Shown: in pieces, positions 35,316 to 44,750 of the stretch
Layout of the letters: the number at the start of each line of letters is the position of its first letter
Position numbering within the stretch: position 1 is the stretch's first letter
Source: an uncultured Lewinella sp.
GTDB lineage: Bacteria > Bacteroidota > Bacteroidia > Chitinophagales > Saprospiraceae
Assembly (NCBI GenBank): GCA_937873655.1
Contig: CALMYQ010000200.1
Span: forward strand, 1-64,000
Length of the DNA stretch: 64,000 nucleotides
Direction: 5' to 3'
Translations under genes and position numbers: made by a program
Notes under the pieces: model-generated
Seen by the model: only the letters and a program-made list of their open reading frames with translations
The model's database searches: none
Told to the model about the DNA's origin: nothing

Positions 35316-36969
35316 AACGCATTGGCTCGTCCGTAAAATCGGTTTTCCGGTCTTCCAGCAACTTGCCGTCGTGGAAGGTAATCAGCCTGTCGGCAAAATG
35401 ATAATACCGGTCGTCGTGGGTGATGGCAATGATGGTCTTACCCAATTCCTTCATATGGCCCAGAACATGGTGGTAAAATACCGCCCTGTAGCCCGGATCC
35501 TGCTCTGCGGCCCATTCGTCCAACAGCAGGCATTGTTTGTTTTCCATCAGGGCGTAGATCATCAACAGCCGTTTTTGCTGCCCTTTCGAAAGGTTGGAGT
35601 TCGCCAGATTCCGGGAACCGTCAACCTTTACAATGTCGTTGAGCCGCATCAGGCCGGTAAATTTCTCCCATAGCTGGTGCGACAGCCGGATATCGTAATT
35701 CGAATACTGCTCGGAGAAAAAATGAGGGTCTGCAAAAATGGAAGAGAACAAGTTGCTGTAATGCGGAAGGGATTCGGGATCCACAGGGTGGTCGTTGATA
35801 TAAATGGTTCCGCTATCCGGTTTAAGCAACCCTGCCAGCAACAGGAGGAAGGTGCTCTTTCCGCTCCCATTCTCACCGATTATGAAAATGGTCTGGCCGG
35901 TCTCCAACTCCAAATCGATCGGTCCGAGGGTGAATTCGCGCCCCGACTGGTCGTGTTTATAGGTATACGTGACCCCTTCAAGCCGAATGTTCCTGACCCC
36001 ATCCACCTTCAATTCTTTGCCGAAATTGTTACTTCCGGTCACGGCGCTCAGATCCTGATAAAATTGCCCAAGGCGATTGAATGCGATCTGCATCCGCGAT
36101 GCTGTAGAAAAGGAATTGATCAAAAAGGCCATAGGCCCCATCAGGTACAATATGACCAGGACAAAGGTCGTTTGCTGTGCCAGGTCCGCTACCTGTAAGG
36201 CGGGCAGGAGGAAGATCACGATCCCCAGGATCACGTACCAGCTGTAAGACCCGAACAATTCGTTGTCCAGGTATTTTCTGGCAGTTGTGGTTTCCAGGGA
36301 TTTGACTTCCTGCCGGTTCTTTTCGAGAAATTTCCGGTAAAGGTTCTCATTTTTCTCCACACTCATCTTCACTTCCCTGAATCCGTTCAGCAAATCCTGG
36401 AGGTAGCGGTAAAAATCGTTTTCCATATTCCTGATCCGGTTGAGGTCCCGGACAATGGACTGGTTCCTGACCCAGTAATAAATGGAGAGCCCCGTCATAA
36501 TGGCCAGGACGATTAGCAAGGAAACCGGGGAGATCCAGAGCAGATAACCCAGGGCGCAGACGACTACCACTGCATTATTGATCAGGTCGACAAAAAAACG
36601 GGGCAATTGCGCAACGACTTTGGTATCGCCGATTGCCGTGTAAACCTTTTGCGACCCCAGTTTCCGAAATGACTCGAAGGTGGCAAAACGGACCTTATCG
36701 AGCAACGAAAGTTCAAAATCGAACAGGATGTTGTTGGTGAAGGCGATGAGGTGATTCTGAAAATAGCGCCTGCTGAAAAATGAGAGCGCCATCAGCCCCG
36801 CGAAAAGCCAGGCGAGGTGCCGGTCCATCCAGCTTTCCGCGGTCCCGGTGCGGAGTCCCTGATTGATCATGATGAGCAAACCGCTGTACATCACGCTGTT
36901 GACGAGCCCAAGCACAATGATCAATGCAAAAAAGGTCTTGCTTTTATTGAAGAGTTTGAAAATATCCAT
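35296..36969 (-). CDS. Cyclic-peptide-type ABC exporter (fused membrane and ATPase domains)
   Basis: A 557-residue half-transporter with six membrane helices (about 1-300) and one ATPase domain (about 320-550). The Walker A is GENGSGKST (365-373), the signature LSKGQQKR (about 460-467), the Walker B CLLLDEW (about 480-486), and the switch His518 is in ITHDD. This matches the SyrD/PvdE family of cyclic-peptide exporters linked to NRPS products. It probably moves the finished or precursor peptide across the inner membrane. The gene lies 48 bp after an M28-like gene and overlaps the type II thioesterase gene. Confidence 0.92.
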   Translation of the reverse strand: MDIFKLFNKSKTFFALIIVLGLVNSVMYSGLLIMINQGLRTGTAESWMDRHLAWLFAGLMALSFFSRRYFQNHLIAFTNNILFDFELSLLDKVRFATFESFRKLGSQKVYTAIGDTKVVAQLPRFFVDLINNAVVVVCALGYLLWISPVSLLIVLAIMTGLSIYYWVRNQSIVRDLNRIRNMENDFYRYLQDLLNGFREVKMSVEKNENLYRKFLEKNRQEVKSLETTTARKYLDNELFGSYSWYVILGIVIFLLPALQVADLAQQTTFVLVILYLMGPMAFLINSFSTASRMQIAFNRLGQFYQDLSAVTGSNNFGKELKVDGVRNIRLEGVTYTYKHDQSGREFTLGPIDLELETGQTIFIIGENGSGKSTFLLLLAGLLKPDSGTIYINDHPVDPESLPHYSNLFSSIFADPHFFSEQYSNYDIRLSHQLWEKFTGLMRLNDIVKVDGSRNLANSNLSKGQQKRLLMIYALMENKQCLLLDEWAAEQDPGYRAVFYHHVLGHMKELGKTIIAITHDDRYYHFADRLITFHDGKLLEDRKTDFTDEPMRYERNGI

Positions 36970-37017
36970 ATCGAAGAGGTAGCAGTTATAGTCCTCACAA
37001 TTCGACCCGGGCGGGCC

Positions 37018-38325
37018 TTATTCCGAGCGATTTGAAAAATTGGCCTGGTAAACAGCCGTTCTCATAGGGCGGGCCAGTTCCGTCATGGCGGCAACGGTTG
37101 CACTGACGACGTCTTTCATCGTCTTCAGACTGGTTCGTTGGAGCGGATCATCCTCCTTCATGCCGCGTTCAAGATTGCGGTTTCTTCCTGTTGTAATGAA
37201 GACCGCCGGGTTTTTGGAATACCAGAAGGCCGAATGGTCGCCGTCCTGGGACATAAAGGCATCCTCACCGTATCCCGGCACCCGGACCGGGAGCACCTGA
37301 AGGCCGGGTGCAAATGCATGCGCTGATCGTTCGAAAAGCAGCTCCAATGCCAACGAATTCGGGTTGGCGATCAATCCGGTGAAACTCCCGCTTTGTTTCT
37401 CTTTCAGCAAGGGTTTCCCGTAATCGGGTACTAAATCCTGGATCAGCGGCGGGATGAGGTCGGGATCCAGGTCTTCGGCGCCGATCAGGTCGAGGTAAAA
37501 TGCCCCCAAAACCTTTTCGCCCCATTTCAATCCGCCGTGATAGATATAATGATTGCTGCCGATGTATTCATAGGCGGCCATATCAAATGCCGCCCCGACT
37601 ACGGTATTTTCGGTTTGATACCCGGCGAAAACCGCCATAATCTCCAGTACACCCGAAACGCCGGTGGTATTCACCAGATCGTCTGTATTATCCCTGACCG
37701 CGTCGTAGTGCGAAAGGGCGATGACCTTGCCCGGCGCCGGACCGGAACCTTCTATCTGTCCCAACACATTGCGGCCGGTCATTCCGCCGAAGGTATAGTC
37801 CTGGGTCAGTGTCTGAACCCCCTGCCTCGTCAAAAAAGCAGCAAGAGAATCCCGGATGACGGGCAAATTTCGCTGCCCTTCTTCTGATTCATGGTCGCGG
37901 AGGATGGAAAATTCCACCAGGTGCCGTTTCATCCGGCCGGTATCTACCTTGGCCAGCAACTCTTCGGCCGGCACCGGGCGTTTGTCCCAAACCACGATCC
38001 GGAATTTTGCATTATCAGGGTCCATTTCCGCATCCCGGAACCGCCAGGTGATCGACTTGCCCGGGCCGGGTGCAACGGATGGTCCGACATCCCCGGATAC
38101 GGTCGCCGGTTGGGGTTGAACAAATCTGCCCTGCCGGTCGGTGACGCTGAACCGGATGCCGATGGATGTTTCGTTTTCATCCAGGGCGTCGAAATCTATG
38201 CGGGCCACCCCGGCAGCGGCGTCGACCGTTGAGAAAACGTTGGAAATGACCGGCCCCGGGGGTTGCGCCCCGGCAACGGCATTCATCAGCAGAAGCAATG
38301 CGGGAATATAGCAACGGATTACCAT
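37018..38325 (-). CDS. Secreted M28-like protein with degenerate zinc-peptidase residues
   Basis: A 435-residue exported protein. The start MVIRCYIPALLLLMNAVAGAQ gives the better signal peptide; a start nine codons upstream is possible. Residues about 25-115 form an Ig-like domain seen in Bacteroidota surface proteins. About 130-430 has an M28 zinc-aminopeptidase fold. His206 and Asp208 (ALSHYDAV), Asp279 (FYLDLIG) and the late DGDHSAFW His remain. The bridging Asp of the usual DNASG is replaced (VNTTGVSG), and the catalytic/metal Glu-Glu before the x-G-S segment is Ala250-Ala251 (AFDMAAYEYIGS). It is therefore probably a non-catalytic binder. It is the first gene after the NRPS trio, at 42 bp. 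Confidence 0.75.
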   Translation of the reverse strand: MVIRCYIPALLLLMNAVAGAQPPGPVISNVFSTVDAAAGVARIDFDALDENETSIGIRFSVTDRQGRFVQPQPATVSGDVGPSVAPGPGKSITWRFRDAEMDPDNAKFRIVVWDKRPVPAEELLAKVDTGRMKRHLVEFSILRDHESEEGQRNLPVIRDSLAAFLTRQGVQTLTQDYTFGGMTGRNVLGQIEGSGPAPGKVIALSHYDAVRDNTDDLVNTTGVSGVLEIMAVFAGYQTENTVVGAAFDMAAYEYIGSNHYIYHGGLKWGEKVLGAFYLDLIGAEDLDPDLIPPLIQDLVPDYGKPLLKEKQSGSFTGLIANPNSLALELLFERSAHAFAPGLQVLPVRVPGYGEDAFMSQDGDHSAFWYSKNPAVFITTGRNRNLERGMKEDDPLQRTSLKTMKDVVSATVAAMTELARPMRTAVYQANFSNRSE

Positions 38326-38367
38326 GACAATGATTTTTGTGTATTGAAACAAGGACAGGAATTATGG

Positions 38368-41300
38368 TTACGCCAGCAATTCTTCTGCAACTGCGCTCTT
38401 TTGGTCGATGTGGGCAGCCAATTCCCTGATGGTTGGGAAAGAGAAAATTTCGCGCACGGAAAGACCTATGTTCAAGGTCTTGAACAACCGGGCCTGCATT
38501 TTAATCGCTTTGAAAGAATGGCCGCCGACCTCAAAGAAGTTGTCGTCCCTTGAATAGCTTCGGCCGCCGAGTATTTCTTTCCAGATTTCGGCCACCGCCT
38601 TTTCGGTTTCGGTTGTTAACTCATCGACGTCACCCGATCCGGCAGGCTTGTGCTCAAGTATAGGCGACGGCAGCGCCTTGCGGTCAATTTTACCACTGGC
38701 GGTCAGGGGGAATTGGTCCAGTACCATAAAGCGGCCGGGGATCATATAGGCAGGCAAATGCGTTGCGAGCAAATGCTTCAACTCAGCCGACTCAAATTCT
38801 GCGCCTGACTTGAGGGTCAGCCAGGCCGCCAGTATTTTTCCGCCATGCGGATCGTCCCATAGGGCTGCGATCGCCTCCCGTACTGCGGGAATCCGGTACA
38901 GGGCCTGTTCAATTTCGCCCAGTTCAATCCGATGTCCGCGCAGCTTGATCTGTGCGTCCCTCCTGCCCGCAAATTCCAGCCACCCGTCGTTGGTCCACCG
39001 GCCGATATCGCCGGTGCGATACATGGTTTCACCGGGGAGGAACGGGTCCGGGACGAACGCGACGGTTGTTTTCTCCGGATCGTTCACATACCCGAATCCG
39101 ACTCCGGCACCAGCGATGAAGATCTCGCCTTTTACGCCGGGAAGGCAGATGCCGCCATAAGGGTCAAGTACGTAAATGCGGCAATTGCGGACCGGTTTGC
39201 CGATCGGAACGGGCGGGCGGGGCGGGCAGGGTGTCATGATGTGATGGGTAGCGCCGTCAGCCGTTTCGGTCGGGCCGTAGGAGTTCACAAACCTGGTATA
39301 AAAGAACTTGTCGAACCATTTTTCGGTCAATGCGAACGGCAGCGCTTCTCCTACGGTTGACATACACCTGAGCCGTCTGAACAGGTTTGGCCCTTGCCAG
39401 TTGTCAATCGCTTCCATCAATTCGGCCAGATAGGAGGGAACGACCTGGAGCACCGTAATCTCATCGTAGTCCACCTGCTGCATTAACCGGACCGGATCTT
39501 TCACCACCTCCGAAGGATAGACAACGGTACACCCGCCGTGGATCAATGCGGACAGGGACTGCCAGATGGAAATGTCAAAACTTTGGGTCGCCGTTTGGGC
39601 CACCACGGCATCCTCATCCATTCCGCAATCCTCCGCTTTGGCGATCAGGTGATTGAGCATGGAACCGTGGCCGATCAGCGCGCCCTTCGGAAATCCGGTG
39701 GAGCCGGAGGTAAACAACAGATAGGCCGGGGCCGATCGGTCCGGTTTGTCGCTTAAATTATCAGGCGGGTGAATTTGCCATCCCGTGGTGATATCGGCGG
39801 TCCGGATCTCATCAAAAACGCCTTCGGGAAAATTCCCGGCAACAAGCGCCAGTTTCACACCGGCTTTGCCGATCATGTATCGGATCCGTTCGGGCGGCAA
39901 TTCCGGATCCACAGGCAGGTAAACGGCTTTGATTTTGAATAAGGCGAGCATCCCCGCGATCAGCCACTCGGAGCGCGGAAGGCAAAGGGCAACCTGATCC
40001 CCCGGTTGAACGCGGTGAACCGCTTTCAGCCATCCGGCCATCCGGTTGACGGTTGCATTCAGCTCGCTGTAAGTCAGGGAATTGTCTTCGCAGCGCACGG
40101 CTGCGTACCCGGGGCGCTGCGCCGCATGCCGCTCCAGGAATTCAACGATGGAGCGCTCCGCCGGCCAAGGCGAAATGGTATCGTTCATCTTCATTAACCA
40201 CCGCCTGTCTTCGGCCGCATCCGACAGCGGAACAGCCCAGAGCGGCTGGTCTTCGTCCCTGGCGACAGCCTCCAGCAGTTTTTCAAAATATCCGGTTATG
40301 CGGTTGATCGTTGCAGCATCGAACAGATCGGTGTTGTATACCAGATGTCCGGTCAGTGTTTCGTCGTATTCTGTGAAATACCATTCCAGATCGAATCTGG
40401 ATGCATTGTTTCCGCCCGTCGACAGGTTCTCTATGCCGCCGGCAAGCCCGGGTTCGGTTGCCTGATTGAAAAGATCGATCTTCTGATGGGTCAGTATGAC
40501 GTCAAAAACCGGCGTTCTGCTGATATCGCGCAGCACGGACACCTCATCGACCAGGTAATCAAAGGGATAGATTTCGTGCCGGAATGCCTCCAGTACCGTT
40601 TCCTTTACCCGGGCCCCCAGACGCCTGAGGGTATCCTCCGGCTCAAAGGCGGTCCGCAGGGGCAGGGTGTTGGCGTAATAACCGATCTGGCGTTCCAGGT
40701 CCGGATGTTGACGGCCCGAGATCAACGTACCGACCACAATATCCTGTTGGCCCGAGAGGCGGCTCAGAAGGGCTTTGAATGCCGTGATCAGGGCCATAAA
40801 CACGCTCAGATCCTGCCTGCGGCAAGTTTTCCGCAGTTCATCCAGCTGTTGTTTTCCAATCATGAGGCTACATCCGGCGCCCTTGTAGGTTTTCACCGGA
40901 GGCCTGGGGCGATCCGCCGGTAAATCGAGAACGGGAATATCTCCGGCAAAACGCGCTTTCCAGTATTGGCGGTGGATATTCAGGTTTTCACCTGTCAATT
41001 GCTGCTGCAACCAGGCCGAATAGTCCTTATACTGAATGGCCAACGGCGGGAGGGAAGGCATCTTGCCTTGCTCCAGGTCGTTGTAAAGCACGGCCAGCTC
41101 ATTCAGCAGGTTCTGCATGGACCAGCCGTCGGCAATGATGTGGTGCAGGGTGTAGATGACAATCCGTTCGCCGGACGGCATGCTGACAAATTTGATCCTG
41201 AACAGGGGTCCGTTTTCGAGATCGAACGGAATTTGGGCCTCGCCTTCCAGCAGGTCGGTAAGGCGTTGGTCCGCATCCGGAGCTTCCGACCAGTTCATCC

Positions 41301-44300
41301 GCTTTTTCTCCACCCGGTCGGGGTGCGGCGGATGGACGCACTGCCGAAGCTCACCGTCCCGGACCAGGAAGGTCGTCCGGAGAATTTCATGCCGTGCAGC
41401 CAATTCATCGACAGCAGCCGCCAGCAGTTCAGGATCCATCGACGGTCCGGCGCGGAAAGCGCCCGGGATATTGTAGACAACGGAGGCGCCGTCGAACTGA
41501 GTCAGGATCCAGGTCCTTTTCTGGGACGGAGAAGCTTCGTAATCCGCTGCCGTTTCAACGGGTCGGATCGGAACATAAGTTTCTGCCGCCGCCTCGAAAA
41601 TGAAATCCAGCAGAGATCTCACCGTGGGGAAGTTGAAGACATCATTGACGCCGATCTTCCGGCCGAATTCGCGATAGATCCTGGAAACCAGTTGGGTCGC
41701 TTTCAGCGAATGGCCTCCCAGGTCGAAAAAATTATCATCAAGACCAATTTCGTTTTTTTCCAGCACTTCTTCCCATAAATCCGCCATTTTCAATTCATCC
41801 GGGGTTGTCGGAGGGCGGTATTCCGTCCTTTGGGCTTCCATTTCCCGCCCGGCAAGGTTCATCAGCGCCTGCCGGTCGACCTTTCCGTTGTGATTAACCG
41901 GAAATGCCTTCAACATCACCCATCCTGCGGGGATCATATATTCCGGCAGCAGGGTACCCAGAAAGCGTCTGATTTCCCGGGGACCGATTTGCAGGCGGGT
42001 ACAAGTGAAGGCCATCAGGACAGTGCTTTCGTCCGGCATCTGTATCGGCAGTACCAGGCTATCCTCCACCCCCGGAAATTTTCTTATCGAGGCTTCTATT
42101 TCCCGTGTTTCAACCCGGATCCCGCGGATCTGGACCTGTTCGTCGAGCCTTCCCAAAAACTCCAATTCTCCGTTTTTATTCCACCGCCCGAGGTCTCCTG
42201 TCCGGTATAATTGGGTATAGGCCGGGGATTTGCTGTAAGGGTCAGGGATGAATTTTTCGGCAGTCAGCTCGGATTGCCCAAGGTAGCCCGATGCCACCCC
42301 GATCCCGGATACGCCGATCTCGCCCTTCCATCCCGGCGGAACAAGCCGCTGGTACCGGTCCAAAACGTAGACCCTGGTATTGGCAAAAGGTTGGCCGATA
42401 GGAATACCCTTGCGGGAAGCGTATTCGTCGCTCCTCCGGGGATCAACTTTATGGAAGGTCGCGCCGATGCAGGCCTCGCTGGGGCCGTAGCCGTTATACA
42501 GGGACAGAGTAGCTGCATGGAATAACGATTCGCCGAGCGCAGCCGCTTCTCCGGTCGAAATGACGAGCCGAAGGCCGCCAAGGGAGATTTTACCGAACAG
42601 TTTCAGATAGGCGGGCGGCAGGATCGCAATTGTTACCCCGCTCTCCCGGATCAGCTTCAGCAGAAGGTCGGGGTTTGATTTTACCTGCCGGTCGGCCAGT
42701 ACAAGCGTACCGCCGGCCACCAACGCCATAAAAATCTCTACGAGAGAGGCGTCAAAATTAAGCGAAGCGAAATGGAGGACGCTGTCCTGATGCACTATGC
42801 CCAGGAAATCATTGTGGTACTGGATCCTGTCCGAAATGCTCTCGTGCCGGACCGGTACGCCCTTGGGTTCGCCGCTGGTTCCGGAGGTATAAATGATATA
42901 TGCGATGTCTGCGGGTTGAAGGGGTTCGGGCTCGGCCGGTTCCAGGCCTGCGATCATTTCCCATTCGATGTCAATGACCGTCAGCCAGCCGCTGAAATCA
43001 GGCAGGCTGAACATCAAATCCGATTGGGTGACCAGCAGGGCGGCGCGGGAATCCTTTAAAATCCGCTCCAACCGGGCAGCCGGTGATTGAGTATCCAACG
43101 GCAGATAGGTCCCTCCGGCCTTCCAGATCCCCAGAATGGAGACGACGGCATGGACTGAACGGTCAAGCATAACCCCCGCCACCTGTCCGGGGCGAAATCC
43201 GCACGATTCCCGAAGGTGCCCGGCCAAACGGCCGGCCGCCTGGTCCAGTTCCCGGTAAGTGAGGGTTGTTTTCCCCGACTGCACTGCGGGCGATTCGGGG
43301 TTTGCCGCTGCCATGGCCCGGAACAGACCGGGAAGAGAATCCTCCTGGTAGCCTTTGTCATAACCTGCAAATCGCTCCAGTTCCTGTATTTCTTCCGGCA
43401 ACAGGATATCCAGTTGGCCGATTGGAATCGCCGGATCGGACACCAACTGGTCGATCAGGTATCCCATCCGCCGGGAAAGCTGCCGGATATCCTCCTCCTC
43501 AAAAACCTCCGCATTGAAGTTGAAGCGGAATAAGAGGGCTTCGCTGCAAGTAGCGTGGATGCTGAAGTCGTAATTGACCTGTTCAAAACTGCGGACCTGG
43601 GAAACATTCATCTCTCGGATGGCGGAAACCTGACTTTCCGATTCCCGGACATCGTACAATTGTTCCGCCCCCGGATAGTTGCCGAAGACTACCACATGGT
43701 CGATCAATCCGTGTTTCACCCGGCTTGCCGCTTGTATTTCAGCCATGGGAAAATGCTGGAAACGCCCGGTTTCCGCATTGAGGCCCTGGACCAGATTCAG
43801 CAGTTCTTCAAAGGGCTGATCCGGCAAGGCGGTCACCCTCATGGGAACGGTATTGATATACAGTCCGACAGAGGTTTCAATTCCTGCAATTTCCGAAGGC
43901 CTAACCGAAACGACCTTCCCGAAAACGACGTCATCGGTATCGTTCAGCCTGCCCAGCAACAAACCCCAAACGGTTTGAATGAAGGTGCTCATGGTTACGG
44001 TCAGCCGCTGCCCCAACAGGCGGACGGCTTCTGTTTTTTCCGGGGAGACCCATAGCCGGATTTCAGCATTTTGGTACCTGCCGCCCGCAAACCGGTCCTT
44101 TTTGCCGGGAATGCCGGTCTGTCGTTCAAAACCGGCCATGTATTGCTCCCAGAATGCCCCGCCCGCAAATTTATCCTGGCGTTCCAGCCATTTGATGTAT
44201 TGGTGATACTGGACGGCCGGGGGCAGCGATGGCGTTTCACCGGCCTCGAGCGCCTCATAAATGCGGTTGAATTCTTCGATCAGGATTCCCTGGCACCAAC

Positions 44301-44745
44301 CGTCAAAAATGATATGGTGGTGGCTCCAGATGAGCTCGAACTCCTGATCGGCGATCTGTAAAACCGCCATCCTCATCAACACGTCTTCCTTGAGATCGAA
44401 CTTTCTGCGTTTATCCTCCCGTTGCCAGGCCGCTACTTCCTTTTCCCGCTGCTCCGGCTCAAGGTCGCGCAGGTCCCTGAATTCGAAGGCAGGCCTGCGG
44501 TCTTCCAGCACCACCTGATACATGCGCCGAAGCCCTTCGTATACAAAGGCGGTGCGAAGGATATCATGGCGTTCGAACAGGGTTTCCAGGCACCTCCGGA
44601 CGATATCAATATCCATTTTTCCTTTCATCCGGTACGAAACCTGGACGAAATACGCATCCGAATTCTTATCCGCAAGGTATTGAAAAAACAGCCCCTCCTG
44701 GAGCGGCGACAGCGAAAAGATATCCTTGGGCCGGGTCTTCGTCAT
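38368..44745 (-). CDS. NRPS, two modules: C-A-T-C-A-T (third assembly-line protein)
   Basis: 2125 residues. C1 about 10-450 (HHxxxDG at 143-149; D-L type expected after an upstream E domain). A1 about 475-965 (YTSGTSGEPKG, NGYGPSE, NGKVDR). T1 Ser1013. C2 about 1070-1510 (HHIIADG 1201-1207). A2 about 1535-2025 (FTSGSTGFPKG, NSYGPTE, SGKIDR). T2 Ser2077, ending at 2125. There is no thioesterase, reductase or terminal condensation domain. By the GrsA numbering the A1 pocket reads DAVIITGIGK and A2 DIWQSVSDGK (last Lys assumed). The A1 code equals that of A1 in the preceding protein, so both probably load the same residue. The N-terminal TRPKDIFSLSPLQEG looks like an acceptor docking segment. 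It starts 5 bp after the previous gene. Confidence 0.95.
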   Translation of the reverse strand: MTKTRPKDIFSLSPLQEGLFFQYLADKNSDAYFVQVSYRMKGKMDIDIVRRCLETLFERHDILRTAFVYEGLRRMYQVVLEDRRPAFEFRDLRDLEPEQREKEVAAWQREDKRRKFDLKEDVLMRMAVLQIADQEFELIWSHHHIIFDGWCQGILIEEFNRIYEALEAGETPSLPPAVQYHQYIKWLERQDKFAGGAFWEQYMAGFERQTGIPGKKDRFAGGRYQNAEIRLWVSPEKTEAVRLLGQRLTVTMSTFIQTVWGLLLGRLNDTDDVVFGKVVSVRPSEIAGIETSVGLYINTVPMRVTALPDQPFEELLNLVQGLNAETGRFQHFPMAEIQAASRVKHGLIDHVVVFGNYPGAEQLYDVRESESQVSAIREMNVSQVRSFEQVNYDFSIHATCSEALLFRFNFNAEVFEEEDIRQLSRRMGYLIDQLVSDPAIPIGQLDILLPEEIQELERFAGYDKGYQEDSLPGLFRAMAAANPESPAVQSGKTTLTYRELDQAAGRLAGHLRESCGFRPGQVAGVMLDRSVHAVVSILGIWKAGGTYLPLDTQSPAARLERILKDSRAALLVTQSDLMFSLPDFSGWLTVIDIEWEMIAGLEPAEPEPLQPADIAYIIYTSGTSGEPKGVPVRHESISDRIQYHNDFLGIVHQDSVLHFASLNFDASLVEIFMALVAGGTLVLADRQVKSNPDLLLKLIRESGVTIAILPPAYLKLFGKISLGGLRLVISTGEAAALGESLFHAATLSLYNGYGPSEACIGATFHKVDPRRSDEYASRKGIPIGQPFANTRVYVLDRYQRLVPPGWKGEIGVSGIGVASGYLGQSELTAEKFIPDPYSKSPAYTQLYRTGDLGRWNKNGELEFLGRLDEQVQIRGIRVETREIEASIRKFPGVEDSLVLPIQMPDESTVLMAFTCTRLQIGPREIRRFLGTLLPEYMIPAGWVMLKAFPVNHNGKVDRQALMNLAGREMEAQRTEYRPPTTPDELKMADLWEEVLEKNEIGLDDNFFDLGGHSLKATQLVSRIYREFGRKIGVNDVFNFPTVRSLLDFIFEAAAETYVPIRPVETAADYEASPSQKRTWILTQFDGASVVYNIPGAFRAGPSMDPELLAAAVDELAARHEILRTTFLVRDGELRQCVHPPHPDRVEKKRMNWSEAPDADQRLTDLLEGEAQIPFDLENGPLFRIKFVSMPSGERIVIYTLHHIIADGWSMQNLLNELAVLYNDLEQGKMPSLPPLAIQYKDYSAWLQQQLTGENLNIHRQYWKARFAGDIPVLDLPADRPRPPVKTYKGAGCSLMIGKQQLDELRKTCRRQDLSVFMALITAFKALLSRLSGQQDIVVGTLISGRQHPDLERQIGYYANTLPLRTAFEPEDTLRRLGARVKETVLEAFRHEIYPFDYLVDEVSVLRDISRTPVFDVILTHQKIDLFNQATEPGLAGGIENLSTGGNNASRFDLEWYFTEYDETLTGHLVYNTDLFDAATINRITGYFEKLLEAVARDEDQPLWAVPLSDAAEDRRWLMKMNDTISPWPAERSIVEFLERHAAQRPGYAAVRCEDNSLTYSELNATVNRMAGWLKAVHRVQPGDQVALCLPRSEWLIAGMLALFKIKAVYLPVDPELPPERIRYMIGKAGVKLALVAGNFPEGVFDEIRTADITTGWQIHPPDNLSDKPDRSAPAYLLFTSGSTGFPKGALIGHGSMLNHLIAKAEDCGMDEDAVVAQTATQSFDISIWQSLSALIHGGCTVVYPSEVVKDPVRLMQQVDYDEITVLQVVPSYLAELMEAIDNWQGPNLFRRLRCMSTVGEALPFALTEKWFDKFFYTRFVNSYGPTETADGATHHIMTPCPPRPPVPIGKPVRNCRIYVLDPYGGICLPGVKGEIFIAGAGVGFGYVNDPEKTTVAFVPDPFLPGETMYRTGDIGRWTNDGWLEFAGRRDAQIKLRGHRIELGEIEQALYRIPAVREAIAALWDDPHGGKILAAWLTLKSGAEFESAELKHLLATHLPAYMIPGRFMVLDQFPLTASGKIDRKALPSPILEHKPAGSGDVDELTTETEKAVAEIWKEILGGRSYSRDDNFFEVGGHSFKAIKMQARLFKTLNIGLSVREIFSFPTIRELAAHIDQKSAVAEELLA

Positions 44746-44750
44746 TTCGG

